NCBI RefSeq assembly: GCF_000340215.1
Contig: NW_006921542.1
Span: 1,144,267-1,208,266, forward strand
From: Pseudocercospora fijiensis CIRAD86
Lineage: Eukaryota > Ascomycota > Dothideomycetes > Mycosphaerellales > Mycosphaerellaceae
DNA: 64,000 nt
Direction: 5' to 3'
Shown: in pieces, positions 11,951 to 23,256 of the stretch
Layout of the letters: every line of letters starts with the position of its first letter
How positions within the stretch are numbered: position 1 is the stretch's first letter
Notes under the pieces: model-generated
The model's database searches: none
Told to the model about the DNA's origin: nothing
Seen by the model: only the letters and a program-made list of their open reading frames with translations
Made by a program: the position numbers and the translations under genes

Positions 11951-12118
11951 TATAGCCGGCATATATAGCCGGTATATATCCGAAATGTGTTTCGAATTCC
12001 TAGGACCTAAATAGACTAGTTGCTATAGCAACCGACCCCGCTTATCTACGGACTATTTCTAATTCTCTATTCGCTCTTCCTCTCCTTCTTCCCTTTCCCT
12101 ATATTCTTAAAGATAAAT

Positions 12119-12903
12119 ATGCCTTAAGGATTCGGCTCTTCGGGCTTTCCTAAGCCGGCTACCTCCCCTTCCTTAAGCTACTATCCTTTATACGAATCTA
12201 ACGATAACCTACTAAGGCGGTTTAATAGAAGACTATTTATTCTAGAAGGTAAGAAGTATTAATATCTCCTTACGATTATATACTTATTAATTTTCTAGAT
12301 CCTACCGATATACCCTCGTTACCTAAACGCGTAGATAAATATCTTTAAAGGCTAAAGGGTAAGGGTAAAGCAAGCTAAGTATAGGGAGACTATAGCGAGA
12401 ACGAGATATCGGAAGAGTAAGACTCTCCGTAGTATATACGAAGGAAGGGGGTTCCTCGGAAAATAGTACCGAAAAATAAGAAGGCTTTAGGTAGATAGGA
12501 GAAGGCTAAAAAGAGTAGGCGGACGAAGACTATCGCGAAGAAAAGTTATCTTTCTATTAAAAAAAAGGGAATAAGGTAGGACTCGACGATAAAGAAGCGG
12601 CGCTTTAAACTAGGTACTATTACCCTTCGCTAGATCCGGCTTTATTAAAACAAAAGAGGGACCGAGCTTTTAATCCCTAAGACTCCCTTCTAGCGACTCG
12701 TCCGAGAAATTATATTAGATTTTCGGTCTAGTATACGATTTACGGCTAAGGCGATTAGTACTCTTTAGGAAGCTATAGAGGCATTTCTCGTAACCGAGCT
12801 TAAGCTTTTAAACCTCCTTACTATCTATACGAAGCGGGTTACTCTTTAAAATAAAGATATATAGCTTCTAGCTAAAATTCGGCGTCGGTTTATAGCGGAT
12901 TAG
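12119..12903 (+). pseudogene. Histone H3-like gene 1, long basic tail (in W2)
   Basis: Nucleosomal H3-type histone carried by a hAT element. The ATG at 12119 is kept. A 50-bp intron fits 12249-12298 (GTAAGA...TTTTCTAG). The tail is long and basic (KKALGR, KKSRRTKTIAKKS, IKKRRFK). The histone fold starts near 12597 with FKLGTITLR, then GTELLIPKTPF, RLVREIILDFRSSIRF near 12690, EAIEAFLVTELK near 12770 and KRVTL near 12832. These align with H3 GTVALREIR, STELLIRKLPF, RLVREIAQDFKTDLRF, EAVEAYLV and KRVTI. TAG/TAA codons replace the conserved Gln residues, as RIP predicts. The nominal stop (12901-12903) is TAG and may itself be mutated. Tail length and divergence recall centromeric H3, but the longer loop 1 typical of CENP-A is absent, so variant type is unresolved. 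Confidence 0.85.
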
Positions 12904-13002
12904 TTAGAAATTGTATTTAGTCGTTAGATTAACCTAGGAGGAGGCCTATTTTCGCATCCTTTTGCCGGCTATAGGTACCGGCTATATTTCTAATTTTATC
13001 TC

Positions 13003-13690
13003 CGCGCCGTCCCTAAATCTAAGGTACGAAGTAGAAACCTAGCGCTCTATATTTATCTAGCTATTATAGAGACGAGCTATATTTAGATTAGTTTCTTTAT
13101 ATATCGCGACCTAGCGGGTAGTAAGCGAAAGGGCGATAGAACGTTTATAATACGTCTCTATTTAGACCTAAAATACAAAGGTCCTAAGGAGCCCTAGCAT
13201 CCTAACTATAAGGAGATTCTTTAGTATTAGCACTTTAATCCTCTATACTACGAGGCAGATAGTAAGCCTACGAGAGAGAAACTTTAACGAGAAATTCTCT
13301 ATAATACGTAGCGCTATTATATAGCTATAGATACGTACTAAGTCCGGCAACTCGAAGAAGAATTAAGATAGCGTATTAGCAACTAAGGAGGAGATCGATA
13401 GTATACTAGTAGAGTCGAGGTCTTATAAGCGAAGTATAAGATAATATAGGCTCTTAGTCGTATAGAGTAACGTACTATATAAATAACTAGGCGTACTACT
13501 CTTATTTACTTACGACCTATATCCTAGGATACTCTTCTCGTACTTTTTATACTCTTTTCTAATACCTTACCTATAAGCGCTCCGCGATAACCGAGTAAAT
13601 ATAAGCTATAGGGTTTCCGCTCGGTACCTTAGCCTCCGAGATAGGGCGGAGTTGAATTTAGAGCGATAGCTGGCACTCGTAGCCGGTATA
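13003..13690 (+). pseudogene. Unrecognised reading frame downstream of H3-like gene 1 (W2)
   Basis: With TAG/TAA read as mutated Gln or Trp, one frame gives a balanced sequence including FFIYRDLAGSKRKGDRTFII near 13095, LKYKGPKEP near 13172 and QLEEEL near 13350. No domain is recognised. It could be a separate cargo gene or a C-terminal extension of the preceding histone-like gene. W1 holds the same region on the minus strand (about 28700-29745) with an internal 361-bp duplication. In RIP-mutated DNA any frame looks open once TAG/TAA are allowed, so the support is modest. Confidence 0.35.
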
Positions 13691-14198
13691 TAGAGACGGT
13701 AGTAGGCCTTTTCCTACTAAATAACTAGCTTATTTAGTATAGCCTACCTAATATTTCTTATATTTACTAGCAACAGGCCTAGGTTACTTATAAGATTACT
13801 ATAGCTAGTAAAGGCATTACTAAAGAATATCTATACTATAGTAGGATACTATTATTACGCCGGCTATTTATTAAAAGGAGGCTTTCGCCTATTACTATAC
13901 CGGCTATATATACCGGCTATATTTCAAAGTCTGCCGTACCTGCCTTTTTTAGCTATACCTACCTTTTTTAGCCGTACCTACCTTCTTTCCTTACTCTAAC
14001 GTTACTATAATATAGGCTTGCGCGAAGCTTACTCTATTGCCTAGCGATACCGCGACACTACCTCTCTCGCTATATTTAACCTTCGTATCGATACCTATAC
14101 CTCTATAGTCTATATCTACTACCTCCGTAATACCCTCGCTCCGCGCGCGCCTTCGTATACCTTCGTAACGCACTTTTTTCCTTAATTCGACGACTTTT
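13691..14198. other. W2 segment upstream of H3-like gene 2
   Basis: Contains TAGCCGGCA-type repeats near 13677 and 13895-13920 and a CCTACCTTTTTTAG motif in tandem near 13935-13985. No protein motif is seen. It may hold the promoter of the second histone gene. Confidence 0.4.
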
Positions 14199-14744
14199 AT
14201 AATAGCGAGTCTACTTAACTAAGTTACGACGCCTAGCAAGAAAGGACCTACTACTTCTACGGGTCGCAATAAGACCGGAAATAATAGAACGAGTATAGTA
14301 TATTAACGTAAGAGGGCTACTACTACTGCCGCTAGCTCCGGTACTAGAAAGGGCGTCGCGAGCAAGGCTCCGCGTAAGACAACGGCGGGCAAGTCTCTAC
14401 GCAAGACGATAACTAGCGCTTCTACTACTAGTAGCAATCGTACGAAGCGTCGATAGCGCCTAGGAAGTAAGTCCTATTTATAGCCGGTAGCGTAGCCGGT
14501 AGCGTAGCTAGTAGCGTAGCCGGTATTCTTACTGTCTTTTTACTAATCCTTCTTTAGCCGTAGCCCTCCGTAAGATTCGGTAGTATTAGAAGAGTTCTAA
14601 GCTCCTAATCCGTAAAGCTCCTTTCTAACGACTTATTCGCGAAATTGCCTAGGATTATAGAACGGACCTTCGCTTCTAAGCCTCCGCGATAGGCGCCCTT
14701 TAAGAGGCTATAGAAGCCTATCTAGTTCGTATCTTCGAATATAT
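14199..14744 (+). pseudogene. Histone H3-like gene 2, exons 1 and 2 (in W2)
   Basis: Exon 1 (about 14199-14466; start inferred at an ATA, so uncertain) encodes a tail with SKAPRKTTAGKSLRKT, matching the H3 tail pattern KAPRKxxAxKxxRK, and ends RLG. A 91-bp intron (14467-14557) has GTAAGT, an ACTAAT branch-like site and TTTAG. Splicing joins GGA A to CC GTA to make GTVALRKIR, the exact H3 motif at the tail/fold border. Exon 2 (14558-14744) continues SSKLLIRKAPF, RLIREIA, DYRTDLRF, ASAIGAL and EAIEAYLVRIFE. TAG codons stand at the H3 Gln positions. The rest of the gene lies beyond the X1 insertion, at 21931-21996. The intron is filled by TAGCCGGTA repeats. Confidence 0.87.
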
Positions 14745-14772
14745 GTTTCTCTTCTACCTCTTTTTAGACTAT

Positions 14773-14968
14773 TGTAAGAAGGGTATATTAGTAGGTAGAT
14801 AGGGTAGTAGTAGGTACGAGTAGTATTCGATAAGGAGCTAGGAGGAGAGGGAGGAAGGTAGGCAAGTTAGCCTATTGCTAAGCGCTAAGCCCTACCTAAG
14901 GCACTAAGACCCTAGCTTTACTTAGCCTAGTTACATGCCAATCACGTATAGCCTCTTTGGCCCTAATA
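14773..14968 (-). repeat. X1 LTR (3' LTR in element sense, 196 bp)
   Basis: Plus-strand TGTAAGAAGG...CCCTAATA. It is flanked inside by CGCTTCCCTTCT (14971-14982), which is a polypurine tract when read on the minus strand. It matches 21709-21904 and 57993-58189. Confidence 0.93.
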
Positions 14969-16189
14969 TACGCTTCCCTTCTAAAGGCCGCGCCCTCGTA
15001 GCCGGTCTTTGTTCTAGTCTCAACCTCTATTGCTACTAACTTAGTAGGTCTAATAAGCCGCTTAGTCCGCGCTAAATTGAACGTACAACTACCGATTATA
15101 TAACTATATCAAACCTTACCTTCTAATATAATGTCTAACTCTAACTACGCTATCCTTGTATATAATAAAGTAATATATAACTATAAGAATTAAGGACTAT
15201 CGACTAATTACAATACGAGCGTACCTTCCCTACTATAATAGGTAGGTATACGGGATATTATAGCACTGCCCCCGTTCTAAGTAATATCGTACCGAGTTCT
15301 CTATATCTACTCTTAAAAGACCTAGAAATGTCCGCTCCCGAGGGTTGTTCTTATTGTTACGAGGGCTATTATTTACTGTCGTAGTTTCACTAGCCCTAAT
15401 TAGTTAGGTTTAGTAGCCTTCAATTGTTAATCTTATCTTATCTTTTAAAAAATACAGCTCGTCTAGTTTCTATAGGTAAAGGCTATTGTAAGTGTAGTAG
15501 TAGAGGTTCGCCTCGCTTAAAGGGTTAGATAGATCGAGGAGTAACCTATTGTCCGCAAGATCGACCCCGGCTAGCTTAGCTCTATAGTTTTTGCCCTTAG
15601 TTAGTCTATTAGTCGCTTAATCTTTTAGGCGGCTTAAAGTTTTGATTAAAGTTTTAATTAAAGGTGCCTTAGGCTCGTAGTATAGGTAAGGTTGTGTCTA
15701 TAGGCGCAGTAACAATAGCAAGTGATATTAATAATAGCGGCGCTAGTCGTCTTAGCGCTAACTTTACCTTGCTTTCGATTTCCTTCTTCGACTAATAATA
15801 TACTCCGTAATACCGTTACTAAAATAGCCGCGCCGGCCGTATCGCCCTTTAGTATAAGCGTAATACCGTCGTTACTATTATTATTACTAACACTATTCGC
15901 CTACGCGCGCGCGCCGCCTCTATCGACCGCCTAGGCCTTAGGGCCCCGATAGAACGTAGAATAAGAGGGGCGCTAAGAGAAGGGTCTTATAGGGTACGCT
16001 AGTAAAGAGGTAGATTCCTTAAAAGAGTAGGCGATTAGTTAATAGTTATAGCGCGTTTGTTAACGCTCGGTGCGTATCTACTATAGTAGTATAATCTTAT
16101 TATCCTTTATTGCTAACAATTGCTTGCTCCTAATTAGTTAGCTAATAGTATCCCGGGGGTAGCATTAATCCTAGGCCCTAATAGTAACA
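14969..16189 (-). other. X1 region between pol stop and 3' LTR
   Basis: About 1.2 kb of non-coding sequence in element sense, starting with a palindrome at 16144-16167 and ending in the polypurine tract. No conserved protein motif is seen on either strand. X2 has the equivalent segment at 58190-59437. Confidence 0.6.
16144..16167. repeat. Palindrome just after X1 pol stop
   Basis: AATAGTATCCC/GGGGGTAGCATTA, 23 bp past the pol stop in element sense. It is the same motif as the G1 palindromes although X and G1 are different gypsy lineages. Confidence 0.8.
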
Positions 16190-19100
16190 TTATAGCCTCT
16201 TAACCTTCTTCTTGTCCTTTATACTAGTCTAATACTCGTCTAATAACTTAGTTATATCCTTAAAAGAGTCTTTAGCCTCCTACGAGTCCTATTTAGGTAA
16301 ATAGCCTTGCTATCTTAGAAGGTACTCCTTCTTGCCTTGTCTAGTCCGATGCTTTAGTATACGCTCTATAGACTATAGTTCTTTACTATTAGCTAAGACT
16401 TCTTCTAACTTAGTAGGCGCTTCGTCGCCTTCGCGTAGGTAGTACGGCTTAAGGAGGGATATATAGAAGGTGTTATAGATAGTGTAATAAGGTAGAAGCT
16501 ATAACTAATAGGCCTATATACCCTTAGCCTCTCGAATGCGGAATAGGCTAATGTATCTTAGTGCGAGCTTAGGCCTTGTTTTGCTATTAGGTAATAGGTG
16601 TTTGCGGATACGGAGGTTCTTAGTACTTAGTATAACTATATCGCCTTGTTTGAAGGTTATTAGTATATAGCGCTTATCGTAGTAGGTCTTTTAGTACTCT
16701 TAAGCCCTTATTAGCTTCTTAGCTATCTTAGTATAGATTTCTCGCATCTTTTGAACCCTCTTAATAGCTGCTAGTGTCTCTAGTACTTAACGCGCTTCCC
16801 TTTCCTTACGCTCGGCCTCGAGCGATAGTAGGTCTTGTAGTATAGCAGCATTCTAGCCTATTATAGCTATATATAGTGAAACCTTAGTAGATAAGTGCAC
16901 GCTATTATTGTACACGAATTCCGTAGGCTATAGGAGATTAACCTAATCCTCGGGGTTTTTATTAATATAGCTGCGTAGGTACTGCTACAGGGTAGCATTC
17001 TGCCTCTCTATTTAACCGTTAGTCTATAAATAGAAGGCTATCGATAGCCGATGCTTTAGTTTTAGCTATAAGCAAATCTCGCTCTAATAGTAAGATATTA
17101 GTGTCGATCTACGATTAGATACGATCCCCTTAGGGGTTCCCTAATAGGTATAGAAGATGTTAGTCTATAGCGCCTCTACTATATTAATAGTAGTCTAATC
17201 CTTGCGCGCCGGGATATATCGAGCGCCTTTAGTAAATCGATCTACTATAACAAGGATAGCATTATATACATCCTTACTATCCCTACGCTTAGTAGGAGGA
17301 AGGCCTATAATAAAGTCTATTATTAGCTTAGCAAATAGCTTCTTTAGAACCGGGAGCGAAGACAACTCGCCGAACGGCAAGTGCTTCGGTGCTTTAACTC
17401 GCTAGTATACTATATAGGTCTATATATACTCCTTTATATACCGCTTACTATTTAGCTAGTAGTATATATGCAATAGTAACTCGTGCGACCTCTCTATACT
17501 ATAGTAACTAGCGAGCTCACTATTATAGTGCCTCTTTAAAAGCTCTTATCTAATCGATTGTTTAGCGGGGATATAGTATCTGCCCTTAAACTTTAAGTAA
17601 CCTTTATCGTCGATCGACTAACTATTACTCTTACTAGATCGAGTCGCCCGTCTACTTACAAGCCTATTAATACGCTCGATAGCAAAGGCGTCCCTCTACT
17701 AAGTACGTAATAGCTTATCTATAAACGATTAACTATCCCTATTTATAAGGTTATTTAATAGTACCCTCGCTATCGAACGAGGTACGTATTATATATATCT
17801 AATAGCACTAGCAGCCGGAACTACTACAACCTCTTCTATAGTGCTATCGCTATATAGGCTATTACTATAGATAGCAATGTCTTTAATCGAGTTATTATAG
17901 CTCGAGCGATCTACGTCCTTTCTAACGTGTACTAGAAGAACGACAACTCCGCTATAGTATTTATTGCCGCCGCGGGGTCTAGAGGTCCGCTTATCCTACG
18001 TTTACTTATTAATAATACGGGCTATAGCAATCTTATGCTATAGGGTTAGAAATAATGAATTGATATATTAGGTCTCGCTATCGTAATTAGGTCGCCTCGA
18101 TAGGCTATCGGTAGGGTTACTTACGCCTAGCCGGTATAATATATTAAAATCGAACCCGGCGAGGTAGACGGCCTATCTAGCCTGTCGACCTATAACCCTA
18201 GTAACCTTAGTAATACTACGGAGGTTGTTATAGTCTATATAGACCTGTATTGTATATTAAGCCCTATCGAGGTAGTGCCTCTAATACTTAAAGGCCTCGA
18301 CAATAGCTAGGAGCTCTTACTCGTAGGTCTCGTAGCGACGTTTAGTATTAATTATCTTCCTCGAGAAGAAGGCAATCGGGTGCTAGTAGGTGTTATTAGC
18401 CTACTATAATATAATAGCTAATATAGCGAACTGTAAAGCGTTAGTCTCAATTCGGATCTATTTGCTTAGTACGAAATAGTATAATAAGGGGACTTTAGTA
18501 AAGCGTTGCTTTAGACCGTTAAAAGCGGCTTGTGTCTTATTAGTCTATTTGAATTCCCTAGACGGGTTAGCCTTAGTTTTAGTAAGCTTAGTTAGAGGCA
18601 TTATATGCCGTAAATAGCCCTTAATAAAGCGACGATAGAAATTAGCGAAGCCGAGGAACGACTATAGCTCCTTAATTGACGTAGGAATAGGCTATTTAGT
18701 AATGGTTTTGATCCGATTAGGATTAGCCTTAACACCCTTAGTTAATATAAAGAAGCCGAGGAATAATACCTCTTTAGTAGCAAAGGTGCATTTAGAAGGT
18801 TTGTAATATAGTCTATAGGCTCGTAGGCGGTCGAGGACCTTACGTACTACGGCTTAGTATTCTGCAATATTAGGTAAATGTATATAAACTAGGATGTTAT
18901 CGAGGTAAACTATATAGAGATAGTCTAATAGGCCCGAAAGGGCCCGATTGATATAGGACTAGAATGTTATAGGGGCATTAGCTAGCCTAAATAGCATAAC
19001 TAAGTACTCGAAATAGCTATAGCGAGTATAGAAGGCTGTCTTCTATTCGTCGCCCTTACGAATACAGATACGATAGTACGCATCCTTAATATCTAGTATA

Positions 19101-20053
19101 GTATAGAAGTAGGCCTTAGAAAGGCGATCGAGGGTCTTATTAATAAGCGGAAGTAGATAGCGGTCTTTAATAGTAACAGCATTAAGTCTACGGTAATTAA
19201 CGTATAACCGTAGGCTACTATCCTTCTTTAGAACAAACAGGATTAGTGCACTAGTAGGGCTGTTACTATACCGTATCCGGCTATTAGCTAGGTTTTCTTC
19301 TAGGTACTTACGTAATATAGCAAGCTCGCGCTTACTAAGGTTGTAGAGTAGTCTAAAAGGAACCTCTTTGCCCTCTATAATATCAATCTTATAATCCGTC
19401 TCCTTAAATATAGGCAATGTCGATGCTAGGTGATGTTTAAACACATTAATATAGGTCTCTCGGATAGGCTCTAGTATACGAGTAAGCTAATTAGGGTCTA
19501 TACTATCCGGGGGCACAGGTTTATCGTTATTACTACCGAGTAGGTCGGCAGTCGGATTAGCTAAGGCAGGTATTAGGTTGCTAATAAACAGGACCCTAAT
19601 ATCGTTAGGGTACTCGCTAATATTAATGTGTTTAATATCCTCTTTCCTAGCGATTCTAAATCGCTACTTCTAGAGGCCTAGGTCTATAGCTATAGCGTAG
19701 TACTTAAGAATAGGGTTACTAATAACAATATCGGATAGGAGGCTGTCTATATCTACCGCGTAGGTAGTAAAGTTTAGTAGGCGCTTATTGCCGAGGTTAT
19801 CTCTTAGGGCTATATAGATATAGTAAGCTCTATAGGTTAAGTGCCGAGCGTTATTAAACCAAGCAAGGGTTAGTAGGTTAGTCCTAGGCAGTTGTCGAAG
19901 GTCTAATTGCTTAGCTAGGCGATAGCTAATAAGGGCACTAACTAAATTTCCTAGATCTAGTATAACCTTAGTCTTATAGTTAGTTCTATACGTGTCCGAT
20001 ACGAGACAGGTACGTATAATAGCTAGCACAATGTCGATAGTCTTACGCCGCAC
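16190..20053 (-). pseudogene. X1 pol: protease, RT, RNase H, integrase, chromodomain
   Basis: The protease (19670-20053) has KVILDLGNLVSALIS, where the expected D-S-G reads D-L-G (TCA to TTA). The RT (19043-19444 and on) shows IVEGKEVPF-like spacing, [26 protein letters not shown] and DIKDAYYRI. The active-site box near 18900-18920 reads YLDN, the second Asp lost by a TG to TA change. The integrase core begins near 17350 (FIIGLPPTKRR, then AILVIVDRFTKGARYIPARK). A chromodomain near 16250-16410 (SIERILKHRTRQGKKEYLLRW, GYLPKWDSWE) ends at TAA (16190-16192). Chromodomains target integration to marked chromatin. Stops and the two catalytic changes make it inactive. Confidence 0.9.
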
Positions 20054-20059
20054 AAGGCT

Positions 20060-21415
20060 AACAGTTAGTACGGCGCTTATTCTTTTTTCGAAGGTTAGCC
20101 TATAGGGATAGCGTTAGCCGCTAAGAGGTACTTTCGGTATTTAGCGGAAGCACGGTTAATTCGGGCCTAGTTCTTAGGTTTGTCGCATTAGCCTAGTAGA
20201 TAGCTAGTGCTATTACAATTGAAGCACTTTAATCCGGTTAGTAGACTGCCGTAGCTGTTATTATTATTAGCAGAGCGGTTAGCATTGTAGGGATACGAGC
20301 CCCTTCTACGACCCCTATCGCGGCCTCCTCTATATAGCCGCCGGCTACGGCCTCTTCTACGATCGTTACTGTTCCTATTATTAGCATTGTTGTCCTAGTA
20401 GGAACCTTAGTTTCCTCCGCGGCTACTACGGTTGCTACGGTTAGTACTAGCTAGTCGGATTCTTAATTCTAGTCGCTATTAGAGTTAAATAGCCCGCTCG
20501 GCCGTTTCCACTTCGACTATAAATTAAATGCGCGTTAGATTAGTCTATTCGAATATACGGCGGCGGTCTAATTTAAGGATAAGTTCCTACCTAAGTTTTA
20601 GGCGTATCTCGGAGATCTATATAGAATTAGTCTTAGGCGGAAGGTCGTCTTTAAGGGTTTTTAAGTAGGCCTCGAATAAACGAGCCGATTAATTAGTCTT
20701 TTATTTAGCTCGAAGATACAGGTCCTAAGTATATTGTTGCCTTAGTATAGGGTTTCTAAGGGTGTCTAGTATAATAGTTTTATAGGTTTGCTACTAAATA
20801 GCGGTTTGATTATCGAGGGAATCGAAATAGTTATCCTATATACGCTTTAGGTCGCTATTAATGTACTATATAGCGTATACGACTAAGGAATAATCGTCTA
20901 GTAGCGCTCTTAGTATATTACGCTAGTTAAGCTTATAGTTACGAATATAGTCGTTGTATTGCTTGCGACTAGAGCCGTTAAATATAGTACAGTCCTTAAG
21001 CTTAGCATCCTTCTTTTAGACTAGTAGTAAAGAAGGTTCTACTATTAGTTTAGTAGTAGTTGTTAGGGCTTCCTAAAGGCGACGGAGCTCGAGGAGATTA
21101 TCTCTTAGCTGTTGTTCTTAACGTAGGGTAGTAAGCCTGTTTTAAGTGGCTTCTTAAAGTCTCTCTAATAGTTAAGGGCTAAAGGCTAGTTAGCTATATC
21201 GTCGATTAACAATGTTGTTAAGAATATCGCTAACAGGTAATTCTAGATTATTACCTAGAATTACAGGTTCTTCTTTAGCAGGCCCTATAGTAGGCTCTTC
21301 GGTAGGAGGCACTTTAGTAGGTGCTTTAGTAGGCACTTTAGTAGGTACTTCGGTAGGCACTGTGCTACTAGTGTTGTCATTGCTAGCGCTGCTAGCGGCA
21401 GTATAGTTGTTGTTT
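20060..21415 (-). pseudogene. X1 gag
   Basis: On the minus strand the N-terminus is rich in Pro/Thr with a short repeat (VPTKVPTKAPTKVPP, around 21300-21350). A retrotransposon-Gag-like domain follows (DCTIFNGSSRKQYNDYIRNY near 20990, then ARLFEAYLKTLKDDLPPKT near 20650). A zinc knuckle lies at about 20182-20230 (CFNCNSTSYLLG then C), of the CX2CX4HX4C type with His changed to Tyr as CAC to TAC would give. The exact start is not resolved. Confidence 0.8.
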
Positions 21416-21708
21416 CGTAACGAGCCGGCTATTGTAATAAGGGGTAGTACTAATAATGTATTATAGGCCCCTATAGTACGGATATAGCGGAATTAGCGAG
21501 TATCGGTCTAATATGCTTAACTTAGTATAATAGGCCGTATAGAAGGCCTTGCTTAATAATTGGTACGGTTGTTCTTAGTAGAATAGTACGTATAGGTCCC
21601 GTCCTTCGGGCGTAATATAGTCAAATCGATAGTTTCTATAGCTATACCGCTAAAAGCTTAAAATAAGGACTATCTAGCTACTACTCTTAAAGGGTAGATC
21701 GAATACTG

Positions 21709-21904
21709 TATAAGAAGGGTATATTAGCAGGTAGATAGGGTAGTAGTAGGTACGAGTAGTATTCGATAAGGAGCTAGGAGGAGAGGGAGGAAGGTAGGCA
21801 AGTTAGCCTATTACTAAGCGCTAAGCCCTACCTAAGGCACTAAGACCCTAGCTTCACTTAGCCTAGTTACATACCAATTACGTATAGCCTCTTTAGCCCT
21901 AACA
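21709..21904 (-). repeat. X1 LTR (5' LTR in element sense, 196 bp)
   Basis: Plus-strand TATAAGAAGG...CCCTAACA, matching the other X LTRs. It is directly followed by the duplicated target ACTAT. Confidence 0.93.
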
Positions 21905-21930
21905 ACTATACTAATACTATTTTGGCGGTT

Positions 21931-21996
21931 AACCTTATAGCTATCTACGCGAAGCGTATAACGATTATAGACAAGGATTTTAAAGCACTCGATTAG
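21931..21996 (+). pseudogene. Histone H3-like gene 2, last exon (in W2)
   Basis: Encodes NLIAIYAKRITIIDKDFK, matching the end of the H3 fold (NLCAIHAKRVTIMPKDIQ). It ends at TAG (21994-21996), which may be a RIP product. It is split from exons 1-2 by X1. The second intron's 5' site could be AT/GTTTCT at 14745. Its 3' site is unclear: W2 reads TTTTGG where W1 reads TTTTAG, and neither gives a clean frame, so the junction stays unresolved. Confidence 0.75.
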
Positions 21997-23237
21997 ATTC
22001 TAAAAGGCTAGAATGTCTACATTCGAGATAGTGCTAGATAGGATAGATATACTAGTAGGAAGGATGTTCGTAGTATCGTCTACAAGCTTTTCTATATACG
22101 AAATAAGCCGCTATTATACGGCGCTATATACCGCGCTCTAAATACTCTCTAAGTATATATATATAGTATAGTCTGCTTTATTAGCCGTACGGAATAGAAG
22201 TCTTCGAAAATCCCGTTAGTACTAAAGAGTCAAAAGGCCGGCTACGCTGCCGGCTACGCTGCCGGCTACGCTACTAGCTACGCTACTAGGTTTTTTAAAG
22301 AACTAAAAGAAGATAGATATTCCGGTTGATTTGTATTAGTTTAGATTTTTCTAAAAAGAAAACAGGGAAAAATAAGGAAGGTTAAAGAGCCTAATGCTTA
22401 TAGTTATAGGCATTATACCTGTTTTCTAGACTATATTATATACCTGCCTTCGTAACTCTACCTAATACTCCCTCTAAATATCCTTATACTCTACCTACTA
22501 GAAATTCAACTAGGTACCTAGACCTGTAGCTACCTCTATATCTTTTACTATCTTCTATAGGTTAAAGGACTCCTCTATAGTAGCCTCTACCTCCTTATAC
22601 AATACGAAGTTACTGCCTACCCTATCCTTAATATCTCCTAAATAACTAAGAGTTCTAAGGAACGAACTAGTATTCGGCCTTAGTATAGCGAGTAACTAGT
22701 AGAACGTTCTATAGAGCTGCCTTATAGCTCTTTTATATACTATACCGATACCGAGGGAGGAGCTATCCTAGTACTTAATATTAGAGAATAGTTTAGTTAG
22801 AAAGTGTTAGAACTTCTTAAGGAGGGCTTCTAGGGAAATCGATAAGTTCTGCCTAGATCTAGATAATACTATTCTACCGAGCAGTTAGGGAATTAAATAG
22901 CGAGCGAAAGGATGAAATTCATACCTAATAAGTATAGTTTCTAAACTGAACTATAATAGCTTATATATATATATACTTTTGATTAGTTAGTGCCCTTAAC
23001 TAATTGTCTATAGATTTAGGGTTATATAAGTACCTTCCTACAACTAAAAAATGCCGGCTACGCTGCCGGCTACACTCTCGTATCTTATAAAGGGCTTGCT
23101 TCGAGTTACGTAGACATTCTTACACTTCTTAGAAACCGATAAATTCTATAGTTCGAACTAGCTAATCCTATAGTTGCTTAGCAAACTAACCTAAACTAAA
23201 CTAGATCTTCGGCTTAGCAAACTAAACCAAACCAACC
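21997..23237 (-). other. W2 terminal segment with unrecognised frame and TAGCCGGCA arrays
   Basis: Contains an array at 22231-22290 (repeated GCCGGCTACGCT) and another at 23053-23083. On the minus strand a helical, Glu/Lys-rich frame (EVEATIEEAFNL...VKDIEAAIGLG) lies around 22450-22950. No domain is recognised. The last 100 bp carry repeated TTTGG/CCAAA motifs, as subterminal transposase-binding regions often do. Confidence 0.4.
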
Positions 23238-23256
23238 CGAACTACTACGGGGTCTA
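23238..23256 (+). repeat. W2 right terminal inverted repeat
   Basis: CGAACTACTACGGGGTCTA, identical to 19 of the 20 bp at both ends of W1. The right flank AGAAAACG (23257-23264) would be one half of an 8-bp target duplication; the other half is lost. Confidence 0.85.

Larger units (their letters stand above)
14773..21904 (-). mobile_element. Ty3/gypsy chromovirus X, copy X1 (7.1 kb, minus strand)
   Basis: Complete element with two 196-bp LTRs (14773-14968 and 21709-21904) and the 5-bp target duplication ACTAT at 14768-14772 and 21905-21909. It is inserted in W2 within the second histone gene; joining the two flanks restores the uninterrupted sequence seen in W1 near 27600-27640. Read on the minus strand it has gag with a zinc knuckle, protease, RT, RNase H, integrase and a chromodomain. 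It keeps longer open frames and more CpA/TpG than its neighbours, so it is probably younger. A second copy is X2 (57993-64000). Confidence 0.95.
11090..23256 (+). mobile_element. hAT DNA transposon W2, left-truncated, with X1 inserted
   Basis: Inverted copy of the right-hand half of W1 (26261 to about 31640). It ends at 23256 in CCGTAGTAGTTCGG read in reverse, the W terminal inverted repeat. The left end, with the N-terminal half of the transposase and the other terminal repeat, is missing, so no target duplication can be checked; the right flank is AGAAAACG. The retrotransposon X1 occupies 14773-21904. Without X1 about 5.0 kb of W remains. Content: transposase C-terminus, two histone H3-like genes, and unrecognised sequence with TAGCCGGCA arrays. 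Confidence 0.85.

Noticed and set aside
13991..14173. Minus-strand Arg-rich 60-codon frame
   Set aside because: No family resemblance; it lies in the presumed upstream region of H3-like gene 2.
15722..15934. Plus-strand hydrophobic 70-codon frame in the X1 3' region
   Set aside because: Not kept in X2 and antisense to the element; low-complexity leucine codons in a chance open stretch.
17202..17405. Plus-strand 67-codon frame
   Set aside because: Antisense to the clear X1 integrase core on the minus strand.
21212..21406. Plus-strand Gly/Val repeat protein
   Set aside because: Antisense of the Pro/Thr repeat in X1 gag.
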